Assembly: GCF_008728515.1 (NCBI RefSeq)
Contig: NC_044979.1
Coordinates: 172,146,037 to 172,210,036 of the forward strand
Length of the DNA: 64,000 nucleotides
Direction of reading: 5' to 3'
From: Papio anubis
Lineage: Eukaryota; Chordata; Mammalia; Primates; Cercopithecidae
The position numbers were made by a program, and so were the translations under genes. Positions 25,030 through 35,100 of this stretch are shown one piece after another; the first letter of the stretch is position 1, and the number at the start of each line of letters is the position of its first letter. Under the pieces are notes generated by a model, which did no database searches, had not been told where the DNA came from, and worked only from the letters and a program-made list of their open reading frames with translations.

Positions 25030-26170
25030 CCCCGGAGAAGGCTGATTCTCCAGCGCGTGGATTCAGATCAGGACTCTAAGTAGGCGAGAGCTGGGGATAC
25101 CGCTGAGGGCTTTGGCGAAGCTAAGAAAGCACCGGCTTCTGATTCTCACCAGACATCTCAACACCCACGTGCGCTGGGTCCCGCAGTCTCCCGCCCGCCC
25201 CACACGGGTCCCAGCCCTGGTCCTTACTATACGCGCAGGAAGAATCTGGGGAGGATGCGGGCGGAGAGGGAGCTGACCAGAGAGTGGGAGGGAGGATGAG
25301 AGATGGGCAGAGGCTGCCAGCGTCAGGGCCAGGACAGACGTCCGCGCGGCCCCAAGCACTCACTTGAATGTCACCCAAGTCACCTCAACACCGCGCAAGA
25401 CCGTGGCTGGGTGCGCACCGAGGCCCCTACCGCGGGTATGTGCGCGCACTGAACAACCCCTCCTCCAGGTGCGCGAGCAGCTCCGGCAGCCGTGCACACT
25501 GCGCCCCCTTCCGCCCACCTGCCTGGCCTGCGTTTCTAACCACGCGGGCGGTCCTGAGACTTCGCGCAAAAGGCAGGACCGCGACGCCCAAGAATAGTAT
25601 CTCCGAAATAATCCCTTGCTGAGCCGGCGCCCAGGGCCGGGGTTGGAGTCCCGAGTCCCTTTTGCGGAGTTAAGGAGACTTCTGGCTACCGGGAAGCCTG
25701 CCCCTGCGACCGCTCCAGCAGCCCCTGCCGCGTGCGTGCCCGAGTGTGGCCCGCAGCTCCCAAAGCCCAGGTGTGTGTGGTCTAGGGCGGGGAGAGTTGG
25801 CGACCCGAGCCCGTCACCGCCCCAGTGCCACCGTCCTAGTGCCTGACCAGATGGGGTGCTGTCCCCACGCCCGGCTTGGCCCCGCCGCCACTCAGATCTG
25901 AAGTCTGGCTTTCGCTGGCCCTGAGCGGCGGAACCTCTGACTCGGAGCAGTCCTCGGCCGTGGGCTTCGTCTCCTCCTCCTGGAAGGAATGAATGGGCTC
26001 CGCGACACACATCTCTCAGGAAACTCACCTTTCACGCTGACCTTCAAAAGAAAAGAAAGAAAGAAAAAGAAAAATCCGGTCGAAGCGGGAAAATGTCCAC
26101 GCCCGGAGTTGGGGCGGACACGCGCCCCGGCCTGGCTGGAGGGGCCAACCCAGCCGGGCCCGCCAGCCCG
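25030..26170. promoter_or_regulatory. CpG-island-like segment about 6 kb upstream of SIM2
   Basis: Dense CpG dinucleotides and high GC by eye, set in single-copy DNA. It may be a distal promoter or regulatory island of the SIM2 locus, or the start of an unannotated non-coding transcript. No open frame here resembles a known protein. Boundaries are approximate. Confidence 0.6.
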
Positions 26171-28099
26171 CCGGCCTTTCTGTAACTTTCTCTCTTTAAA
26201 CCTCCAATGAATGAACATGCCTCGTCTTACAGATTTGTTTAGATTAGGGAGTAGATTCCTCACTGATAGCGTTGCTTTGCAAATAGTCCTCCTATATTAT
26301 TCAAACCAAACGAGTTTGTGTCTTTAAAGGACTGTAGCAGCCCTATTCTATATTAAGGGTTGACTATCACAATTATTATATGCTTAGAAAAAAATATAAG
26401 CCCTGGAGTTTGTGCTTTTCTTGATGTACAGAAAGATTTATCTTAGGTGGATAGGTTTTGTTTTGTTTCTTAAATGGGATTTTTTGGTTTATGTCTTCGA
26501 AGGGCTGTTTCGCGACGTCATTAATGAACTAATCGGTTTTCAGATTTCAAGACGGTGTGTAATTGATGTAACCACTGAGGAATTTAGTGCACACCAGACT
26601 AAGACTCCTTCAGCGCAGGGGTTTCCACACGCTTCTTGGGCTCCCTGGAAGCCATGGGGATGTTTCCAGACGGAAAGGAGAGCTTTGCTGGGGAGCAGAT
26701 GTGCTGCCTTTCCCCGACCCAGGACTTTGAGGCGGTGTTTCCGTTAAGCTGGGCCGAGAGCCCTCTGGGAGACGGCGGCAGGTCCTAGGGGGCAGGGGTG
26801 AGGGGAAGCCGGATGAGGTCGGCGCTGGACGCTGGGTTCCCTTGTTCTTGTCCTTTTCTCCAGAATCCCTGGTCAGGCCTAGGGAGCCACCCCTGGGTGC
26901 TCGAGACGAGTTCCCACCTTCACCGAAGCCTTATCAGGGACCAGCGAGAAAGAGGAGCAGGCTTGGGAGACAGGGAAGGAAAACGCAGTCGGGAAAGGGC
27001 TCACCCCTGGACTCCAGGTAAAATTAGAAGGAAATTGTGGCAACCTAGGTACAGCTTTGGTCGCTCGCTCAAGGACTTAGCTAGTCACTATCATTAATTA
27101 ATCACTATCATTAACTACCAAGGACACCGTTTTTATTCCCCTAAAAGCATCACCTTGAGGGGAGTGGAGAAGTGGGCAGCAGCTATGCAAATCATGGGAC
27201 AGGAGACACTGCCTGGGGCCGCTCTCTCACTCCCAATCCCAGAACCGGAAGTTATCCCAACAACCAAGTCCAAGCAGAAGAACCAAGACGCTCAGCTTCA
27301 AGCAGCCCCTTGCCCCCACAAGCGGCCCAGGAGGTGGGCATAATCCCCCACCCTTGGGATTCCTCCATCCCTCCCTGTTCTCTCCTGCGGGAGACAGAGC
27401 TGAGGTCTCCCAGTTGGGGGTGATGGCTCTGGACTAATGGGGTCTCTAGACCCAGGGCACAAAGGCTGATCTGCCAGGGTTTACTGTGTGTAATGGGATA
27501 ATCAAACATGTTGACCAACCTAAAAGCAAAGACTCCCAGGGAGTAACTCCCAGTGAAATAATTTATTAAAAGAAGCCAAAAAGAGACACAAATTTCTCCC
27601 TACTACTTGAGGAAACAGCAAACAGAACGAATTACGGTCTTGGCCTCTGGAGGAATAAATTATTCCCGACTTGTTCTGGATACCTGTAATCATTTGTAAG
27701 CAGTGGGTAGTAACACTGTGATTGTCCTCCAGTCCTTTCTGGAAGTAGCACTGACCCCAAGGACAGTTGGTGACGTCTTCACAGGGTTTACACAAGGACA
27801 GGAGTGAAAAATCGAGGAATTCTTTCAGATAGCCCAGACCAAAAATCCTCCCAGCCATGAAAAGGTCATATATGTGATGCTGGGCCAAGCGGACTTTTCT
27901 GGAGTAACCATATCGTAACTGATTGCGGGTGTAGACAAGGGTATATAAACCAAATAGGCTTGAATCAACGCAGTCCTGGATTTTCTGTTGCCTCTGCTTG
28001 CTGGGGCGGTGGAAGTTCTTAAACTCCACTTCAGAGGTTGGAAATTCTTCCCCCTCCCCCACCTCCTTAGTGACAAGGTCTCTGATCTCCTGCTGCCAC
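26171..28099. other. Single-copy DNA between CpG-rich segments
   Basis: AT-richer stretch with no interspersed repeat that I can name. It holds the paired TCACTATCATTAA sites and a 194-aa minus-strand open frame (27520-28104) of unknown meaning. Confidence 0.45.
27085..27114 (+). promoter_or_regulatory. Paired TCACTATCATTAA repeats with homeodomain-type ATTA cores
   Basis: The 13-mer TCACTATCATTAA occurs at 27085-27097 and 27102-27114 (period 17) with TAATTAAT between them. ATTA cores are homeodomain contact sites. Regulatory role is inferred. Confidence 0.35.
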
Positions 28100-28700
28100 T
28101 GCAATAGCCTCTCCCATCCCGCGGGGAACGGCCGGGAGTTCTTGATCTCTCACGAAAGTCGGTTTCCACTGGGGATGGATCGCAGGTAGGCGCTGGCGTG
28201 GCCTGGGGAAAAACAGTTGCGGAGCATCTGAAGCGGAAAATCCAAGCAGATGTGAGGCGATCCGGGCCCACCCCGTTCCTCTTGGGGCCTGAATTTCTTC
28301 CAGATAAGTTTCCTAATGGAACATTTCTAAGAGGTGGGGTACGAGGCGGCTTGCTCGCACGCGCAGCGGGACAGACTGCGGGTGGGGAAGCCCCGAGAGC
28401 TCTGGACCTCAATGCGTCCGACCTCTCTCCACACCGCCCTTTTCCAGCCCCCAAACTCCCTTCATTCCCGACTCTGCAGGCTCCTTCAGGGCCGGTGGGT
28501 GAACCGCCATTTCTGACGGTGCCTCGGACTCGGGGGACGTGCTCTCCGTGTCTCCCTCCTGGGGCCCGCGAGGCTCGTCCGGGCGTTCTGAGCTGGGCGT
28601 TCGGCTTTAGGCCCAATACCCGGACCAGGAATTTCTTCTCCCGACTCCAGAAGGGAAAGACGTAGGAGGTGTCCCAACCTGCGGTCACCGCCGATGCTCC
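28100..28700. promoter_or_regulatory. CpG-rich segment upstream of SIM2
   Basis: GC-rich with frequent CpG. It interrupts the flanking moderate-GC DNA. Overlapping long frames on both strands reflect composition. Boundaries are approximate. Confidence 0.5.
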
Positions 28701-31223
28701 TGACCACTCCAGTGAGCACCTGCCCAGTACTTTTCCATTCCAACAGAGCTTCCAGCTTCATACTAACTGTCCCACATACGACCAGAGGGTATTAGCTCTA
28801 AGCGTCATTTCGGAGGGCCCCAGGCTCCCCCTCCGGCAGGGAGAGCTCCGGGACGGCCCCCACCAAGGATTGGGTTTCTTCCTTCACGATTCCACAGAGG
28901 CATCCCTGTCCTTCCTACCCGGGAAACCTCGAGGTACTCTGCGTGGTGCTATCAGGGACCCCAGACCCACAGCTGCGTGTGAGTGTGTATGTGTGTGCGC
29001 GGGCGCGTGTACGGCGAAAGGATGTGCTTAGGGGAGCTGAGTACACAATGCCTGCTTGGGCAACTGCTGGGCAGGCGTTGGGCCTGGAGGTATCTCACAC
29101 CCACGTATCTTCCAGTATTCAAACACGGCCTTGCGCTACCTCCCATAGCGCGCGCTTTGAGCCCGCCTCTCGGACGCGTGAACAGAGGCTGTCCCTGGGA
29201 AGACAAGTGCACTTTCCCGTAAAATCCGGGAAATTTGCCTTGAGGAACGTTTCCGTTCTTGTTACTTGTCGGGTTTCTCCCACTTCCACTTAGCCATGTT
29301 TCTGCGATCTGGGTAATCCCTTTCAAGCCCGGGAGGAATTCTCCCGGGTCCATAATTGAGGGTCGGAAGTCGTGGGGGTGAGAAACGCATTAAATACTCC
29401 CGAAGCCCAGGAGGTGCCAGAGCGGGCTCAGGGGGCAGCCTGAGGAAGCTGCAGCAGGGGCTGGATCCGTAGCCTTTAACCCGTTGGAGCCCCTTCTCCC
29501 AGAGGCCCCGAGCCGGCAGCTGTCAGCGCAGCCAGGCGCGGGGTCCTGGGTGCGGAGGTGGGCCCGACTCGCCAGGCTTGGGCATTACAGACCCGCGCCG
29601 CTCGCCCACGGTCCTCTGCTCAAGCCGCTGCAACAGGAAAGCCCTGCTGGATCCGAAACCCCAAAGGAAAGCACAGTTCCTCTGCGCGTCCGGCTCGCGT
29701 GGCGTCGCGGTGTCGGAGCACCACGCCTACGAGCCCTGGCCACGATGTGGGCTCCGCGAGGGGCTAGGGACAGGCGGGGGTCGAGCCCGGGTTTGCGCAC
29801 ACCTTCCAGCCCCTGGAGAGATCCTGCTCCGCTTTGAAGGCCTTCGAACTTTTGACCTTCAAAGGAGTCCCTGGAAAAGGTCAGGAGCTCCCGCTGCAGG
29901 CACGGTTGCCGAAGGCCAGGCCTTCCTGGCGCAGGAGAGGGAAGGGGAGGGAAGAGGATACTAAGTCGCTGTCCGACGGCGAGTTTTCGGAGCAGCAAGC
30001 TCATGATCCCGGGCCAGGGGCGAGAGCAGTGACACCGGAAACCCAAATCTCCGCGCCCGCATCCGCGGCCGGGTGTCCTCCCGGCCCGTGCTGACCTCCA
30101 GGTCACGCACCCCCACTGCTCCACAGCTCTGCAGCCTGCAGCACACGGCCGAGAGTCCCCACATGATCTCGACGCCAAGGGAAGAAACTGCCCTGCGTCC
30201 TCTGCCCCTGTCTCTGGCCTGGGGGGCCTGGAAAGCTGCACTCCTGGAAGAGGTGGGGTTATGTGAACGCCACTGCAGGGGTGCGTGGAGGACTCTGGGT
30301 CGCACACCCATTTCCAGGCTGCAGGAGCCGGACAGGGAAGGACACAGGCGGGAAAAAAGGACTCTTTAAGTCCAAAGTGGCCCTGAAGGAGAGCTCCGGA
30401 ATGCCCTGTGGCCGCGTCTGCAACGGAGTCTTCTGTCTCCAATTGCCTTCTGCCCCATCACCATGGGCCCCACCTGCGCCCACCCTGTGACCCTGGCTCA
30501 GCGACCTTCGCCCTTAAGCGCCCGCCCAACTGCGATTCCTCAAAATTCCGGCTGCGCTGAATCGGGCTGCTTTTGCTGCAGCCCAGGCAGTTGGGCCCTG
30601 TTTCCGCCGGCGCCCTGGGAGAGGCCTCGCCACCCGGCTGGGCTCCCCGGCCCCTCCCTTCCCCTGGCCCGCGAGCCCCTGCGGCCTCCCGCTCCTCCTG
30701 AGAAGGCGACAATTTCTTTTCACCTTAGTGTTTCGAGGACAGAAAGGGCAGAAGGGTCACTTCGGAGCCACTCACGCCGTTTTCTTGTGTGTGTGTAATG
30801 GGGGGAGGAGAGCCCCTGGCTTTCCCCTTTTCAGCTCTTGGACCTGCAACGCGGTGAGGGCGAGGACGCGGGACCAGCGCACACTCGGAAGGCTGGATCC
30901 TCCCGGGCAGGGCGCCTGGCCAACGCGCCGCCTCCTCTCGGCCGGGCCTGCTGGTGACCTGCCCGAGAGCCACAGGGGCGGCCTTGGCACCCCTCCTTCC
31001 CTCGCCCTCCCCGCCGCCCATCCTAGCTCCGGGGTCCGGAGACCTGCGCTCAGGAGCGGGTACCCGCGGCATGCGGTGTGCACTCACCGCGACTTCCCCG
31101 AGCCCGGGAGCGCGCGGGTCTCTCCCGGGAGAGTCCCTGGAGGCATTGACGCGGAGGCGCGCCTGTGACTCCATGACCGCGGCGGGGTCGGAGGCGAGAT
31201 TCGCCGCCCCCGCCCCCGCCGCG

Positions 31224-31225
<2 letters not shown>

Positions 31226-31258
<33 letters not shown>
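31226..31258 (+). repeat. C homopolymer, 33 bases
   Basis: An uninterrupted run of 33 C follows a C-rich CGCCCCC context, about 680 bp upstream of the SIM2 ATG. The opposite strand is G33, able to form G-quadruplexes. The length may be inexact because such runs are hard to sequence. Confidence 0.95.
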
Positions 31259-31939
31259 AGCTCCGGGACCCGGGCGGCCAGTGCTCCGCCCGAAGGCGGG
31301 TCCGCCATAAACAAACGCGGCTCGGCCGCACGTGGACTGCGAAGCTGCTGCGCCTCGCCACAGATCGCGGGCTCCGGCGCTGCGTCTCCAGGTACAGGGA
31401 GCCGCCAGGAAGGGCAGGAGAGCGCGCCCGGGCCAGGGCCCGGCCCCAGCCGCCTCCGGCCCGCTCCCCTCCGCTGGGCTCCCGCTCCATGGCTCCGCGG
31501 CCGCCGCCGCCCATGCCGCCCTCCAGTCCGGAGGGGCCTCGCCACAGCCGGTGCGAACACTGGGCGAAGGAGTAAGCATCGCCTCCGGCTCCGCGCCGGC
31601 CGCCCCTACGCCCCCAGGAAGGCAGAGGCAGGAGAGGCAGGAGGGAGGAAGCAAGAGCGAGCAGGAACGGGGCTCCGGTTGCCGCGGGACGGTCCAGCCC
31701 GGAGGAGGCTGCGCCCCGGGCAGCAGCGGGCGGCGCCGCCGTGTTGCTCGGAGCTCAGGCCCGGCGGCTGCGGGGAGGCGTCTCGGAACCCCGGGAGGCC
31801 CTGCGCACCTGCCCGCGGCCCACGCCGCGGACTCACCCGGCTCAGGGCGTCCCCTTCCCCATCCCAGCCGCCGCAGCACGAGCGGGGCTCCGCGGGCCTG
31901 GAGCACGGTCGGGTCTAATATGCCCGGAGCCGAGGCGCG
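31259..31939 (+). promoter_or_regulatory. SIM2: SIM2 promoter-proximal region and 5'UTR (transcription start not fixed)
   Basis: GC-rich, CpG-dense DNA between the C homopolymer and the start codon. I see no convincing TATA box. An ACGTG core (31330-31334, within CACGTGG) fits the SIM/ARNT midline element or a general E-box, which would allow autoregulation (inference). Two short upstream ORFs lie here. The known 5'UTR of human SIM2 is several hundred bases, so most of this is likely transcribed. The exact start cannot be read from sequence alone. Confidence 0.55.
31489..31575 (+). other. Upstream ORF of 28 codons in the SIM2 5'UTR
   Basis: ATG at 31489 with G at +4 but T at -3 opens a short proline-rich frame (MAPRPPPPMPPSSPEG at its start) ending at TAA 31573-31575. 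It lies 364 bp before the SIM2 ATG and could dampen translation if in the transcript. No similarity recognised. Confidence 0.4.
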
Positions 31940-31943
31940 ATGA
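31920..31943 (+). other. Upstream ORF of 7 codons whose stop overlaps the SIM2 start (ATGA)
   Basis: ATG at 31920 (A at -3) opens MPGAEAR and stops at TGA 31941-31943, sharing bases with the SIM2 ATG at 31940-31942. This overlap is the layout known to permit termination-reinitiation. It matters only if transcription starts upstream of 31920, which is likely. Function is inferred. Confidence 0.6.
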
Positions 31944-32114
31944 AGGAGAAGTCCAAGAATGCGGCCAAGACCAGGAGGGAGAAGGAAAATGGCGAGTTTT
32001 ACGAGCTGGCCAAGCTGCTCCCGCTGCCGTCGGCCATCACCTCGCAGCTGGACAAAGCGTCCATCATCCGCCTCACCACGAGCTACCTGAAGATGCGCGC
32101 CGTCTTCCCCGAAG
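31940..32114 (+). CDS. SIM2: SIM2 coding exon 1: start codon, basic helix-loop-helix
   Basis: Encodes residues 1-58 and the first base of the Gly59 codon. It begins MKEKSKNAAKTRREKEN (basic DNA-contact region), followed by helix 1 (EFYELAKLLPLP), the loop (SAITSQLDKAS) and helix 2 (IIRLTTSYLKMR). The start ATG at 31940 has G at -3 and A at +4, and it is the start that gives the conserved SIM N-terminus. The donor after 32114 is GTGAGG. The exon sits inside a CpG island. An upstream ORF stop overlaps this ATG (see 31920-31943). The frame stays open into the intron to about 32251, but that extension has no family similarity and I take it as intronic. Confidence 0.97.
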
Positions 32115-35100
32115 GTGAGGAGCAGGTGGGCAGCCGGGGACGCTGGGGAGCCCGGTGGCCTCGGCCCAGGCGGGAAGCTCAAGCCGGCCCGCCTAGAGGG
32201 GCTGCCGCGGCCTGGCGTCCAGAGCTGGGGCGTCTGAGGGAGGTTGCGTGAGGGTCTTCGGCTTCGGCGCTGGCTTGGAGCGAGGGGCCAGGGCCTTGGC
32301 GGCCCAGGCGACCAAACCCTCTCCTGGTCCAGGGCTGGGTGAGGGTGAATTACGAATTGTTCCAGGGGCAGGCAGTCCCCCAGCCTTCACAGCCTGCAGG
32401 TTCTTTCTGGTTTTGTTCTTTCTCCCTTTCCTCCTTCCTTCCTTCCTTCACCAATACATTCTGGTTTGGTTTGGATTTTTTTTTCTCTCTCTTTCTCCCT
32501 CTGTCTCTCTTTTTCTTTCTTTCTTTGTCGCCTTTTCTTTCTTTTTTCCTCTTTCTTTCATTCTGTCTCTCCTTCCTTCCTTCCTTCCTTTGCCAATGCA
32601 TTGGTTTATTTTCTTTCCTTTTCTGCCTTCTTTCCTTTCTTTGGAAGTTCACCCTGGTTTTGTTTTGCTTGCTTGCTTTCCGCATTCCTTTCTTTCATTT
32701 TCCCTCCTTCCCTTCCTTCTTTTCTTTCTACAATTCCCTTTATTTTTCCTTCATTCCTCCCTCTTTTTTTCTCTTCCTGGAGGAGGTGAAGGAGGGTCGG
32801 CTTCACGTGCTGGGAGGCAGCGTGCATCACGGCGAGGCCCAGGCACTGCAGGCTGAGGCCACAGAGCGAGCACTTGTGCGGAGCCGGGCCCTCTAGTGAG
32901 GCTGGGGTGCGGGAAGTCAGGGCAGAAGAGACCACCACCCCCGCGCCGTTGGTGAGCTGAGATCCGGCTGAAAGAGAGGAGGCCGATTAATTCGAAAATG
33001 GCAGACGGAGCTGCCATTCTTTTCAGGATTGAAAATGTGTCACAGTGGGCCAGGGGCGCTGGGACACGCGGTCCCGAAGACTCGGAACCGGAAGAAATGG
33101 TGGCGCGCTGGGTGGGCTGCCCCGCCGCCCACGCTGGCTGCCGCTGGTGACAGTGGCTGCCCGGCCAGGAACCTCCGAGCAGCAGGTCTCAGGAAGGCCT
33201 GGTCACCACAACGTTCGTTTTTGGCGTCCCAAGCGTTCCGGGCCGCGTCTTCCAGCGCCTCTGCCCCCAGCGGGGTCGCTGCGGCCTGGCCCGAAGGGTT
33301 TGACTCTTTGCTGGGAGGCGCGCTGCTCATGGGTCTGCTGGGTCCTCTGGGCCCAGGAGCTGGGAGGGCTGCGGCGGCCTCTGGAGCCCCAGGAGCCAGT
33401 GCTGGGGTAGGGAGACAACTTCCGCTGCAGGGCGCCGGACGGTCGGTGCAGCACAGGCGACAGGTGTCCCTAGGCCGCAGGGCGCCTCCATAGCGCCATC
33501 CCCACCAGGCACTCTACTCGAAATCAGAGAGCTCGACCTTTTGCATTCGTCGCTGCCAAGCCTGTTATTTGTGCTGGTCGCTGGGTCTGGAGCTGCGCTT
33601 CTCAGCGCCTCACTGGTGGAGCGCGGAGGGCCGGTCTGCAAGCGCGGCCTCCAGCCCCGCGGCTCCCCTGCCCAGGAGCCGGGCGGACCGGGGAACACCC
33701 GGCAGCGGAGGTGGCTGGAAGAGGACCCTTGGCCTCTCCTGTGCCACCCGGCCCTACCGCGCGGCCCCGGGGCGCTCTCCTCTCGGGCGCGGCAGTCCTT
33801 CAGCCCAGCGCAGGTTCCTACCTTTCCTACCCGGAACCTGGCAAAAATACCCCGCTCCCAGCCCCTCCTGCTGAGAGCTGTTGCCCAAGGTGGTCGCTAC
33901 TTGTCTGCTCAAGGGTGACCCCTTGGCAGAGAAGTAGGGATGATTCCACTCCGGTTGATGTTTCAGGGGAAATTAAAAGAGCATTCGGTTTTATGAGTCT
34001 CCTTCCCGCCGGGGGAGGCGTGGTGGTAACTGGTTTCCTGGGATGAGCGTTTCTTAACCGCATGCAACAAAGCAAGTGTGGAATCCAGACAAGAGGGCGC
34101 TCACTGCCCTCTGCCCCCTTTGGAAATAGAAAAAGCATTCGAAGAAACAATCCAAAGATTAAATGATTTGTGGACAGTGATTTCAATTAAACCAGAAATT
34201 AGTAAGGGAGGGCTGAGAAAACGCGGCTGCTCAAAAACTGTTCGCCGTGTGAGGGATTTCCCGGAGAGCCTGTGGAAAGCTGCGAAGTGGTGAGTGTACC
34301 GCTCAGCCGCCTTTAAACCGGGTCTGTGCGTTCTGGCTCTGGAAAGCAAGTCTCCAGGCATTTGGGCTGAGAATTGCTGGGCCCTGAGTTTGTGCGGGGT
34401 GGTCCTTCTGGGGGCCAGGACTTGAGCAGCTTGCTCTGGTGGCAGGTTTGGGAGAAGTTGAGGGGCCTCCTGTGTGTTTTTTGGGGGGGTGACCCTGGAA
34501 GTTGGCACTCTGGAAGGGAGCTGTTTGGCCCTAGAGTTTTGGAAAGGGCCCTGAACCTGTTTGGTCCCTCTCAGAAAGGGAAGGGAGCAGTGGCTTAGTC
34601 CCTCTGTCCTCCATTCCTGCGATGCCTGGGGTAGGGTAGACCTAGAGTGGGTGGACACATATCCTTGGAATTCGTCAGGACAGCCGCTCAGGGGCCTTAG
34701 CCCTCAGTCAGTCTGGGGCTGAGGAATAGGGAAGCTGGGAGCTTAGGGCAGAGGAGGAAGATGCATTTAGAAAGACCTCCATTATGCAAACAGGAGTCCA
34801 TTTATGCAAACTGGTCACCCTTCCAGTAGCTCCAAAGAGTGGCATCTTGATTGATTTAACCTCTTCTCAGGGAACCTGTGTCTGTGAGGGAGGATACAGC
34901 TGCAGGGTTGGAATAGGGTCTGTCTGAGCTGCCAGGGTCAGGGTGGTGGCCCTAGGGAGGTTTTAGGGCCAGGGTGGTCCCGGGCTTTGGCAGGGGCTCT
35001 CAGATGGCCTTGGGCTCTCAGCTGCAAGGTGAAAAATACCATGAGGAATTGATCCGCCAAGGGCGGTCTTGTCTCAAAGCAAGTGGATTGCTGGGGTAAA

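Larger units (their letters stand above)
29400..32360. promoter_or_regulatory. SIM2: Main CpG island over the SIM2 promoter, 5'UTR and exon 1
   Basis: Nearly continuous CpG-dense sequence, spanning about 2.5 kb upstream to 250 bp into intron 1. Islands of this length over developmental transcription factors are typical Polycomb targets (established for the class, inferred here). Boundaries are approximate. Confidence 0.75.

Noticed and set aside
27825..28688. 287-aa minus-strand open frame
   Set aside because: Mostly within a CpG-rich segment, Arg/Gly/Pro-rich, no recognisable domain, and it overlaps another open frame in a different register.
1..31000. Exons of the upstream neighbour (CLDN14) or a known upstream non-coding gene
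   Set aside because: No claudin-like coding sequence is visible on either strand. In human that gene lies far upstream, so its absence is expected.
31332..31943. 203-codon plus-strand open frame ending at the SIM2 start
   Set aside because: Its listed first codon is GTG. The only in-frame ATG is at 31920, so I kept just the 7-codon uORF. The rest is Ala/Gly/Pro/Arg composition.
30725..32182. 485-aa minus-strand open frame across the SIM2 promoter and exon 1
   Set aside because: It is Gly/Arg/Pro/Ala-rich, runs through the poly-C (as poly-Gly) and opposes a conserved SIM2 exon. CpG-rich DNA lacks stops in several frames here.
32115..32251. Extension of SIM2 exon 1 into the intron as an alternative C-terminus
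   Set aside because: A clean GTGAGG donor and exact continuation of the protein into exon 2 support splicing. The read-through peptide has no similarity.
32248..32896. 202-aa and 185-aa frames rich in Ser/Phe/Leu
   Set aside because: They are translations of the intronic polypyrimidine tract.
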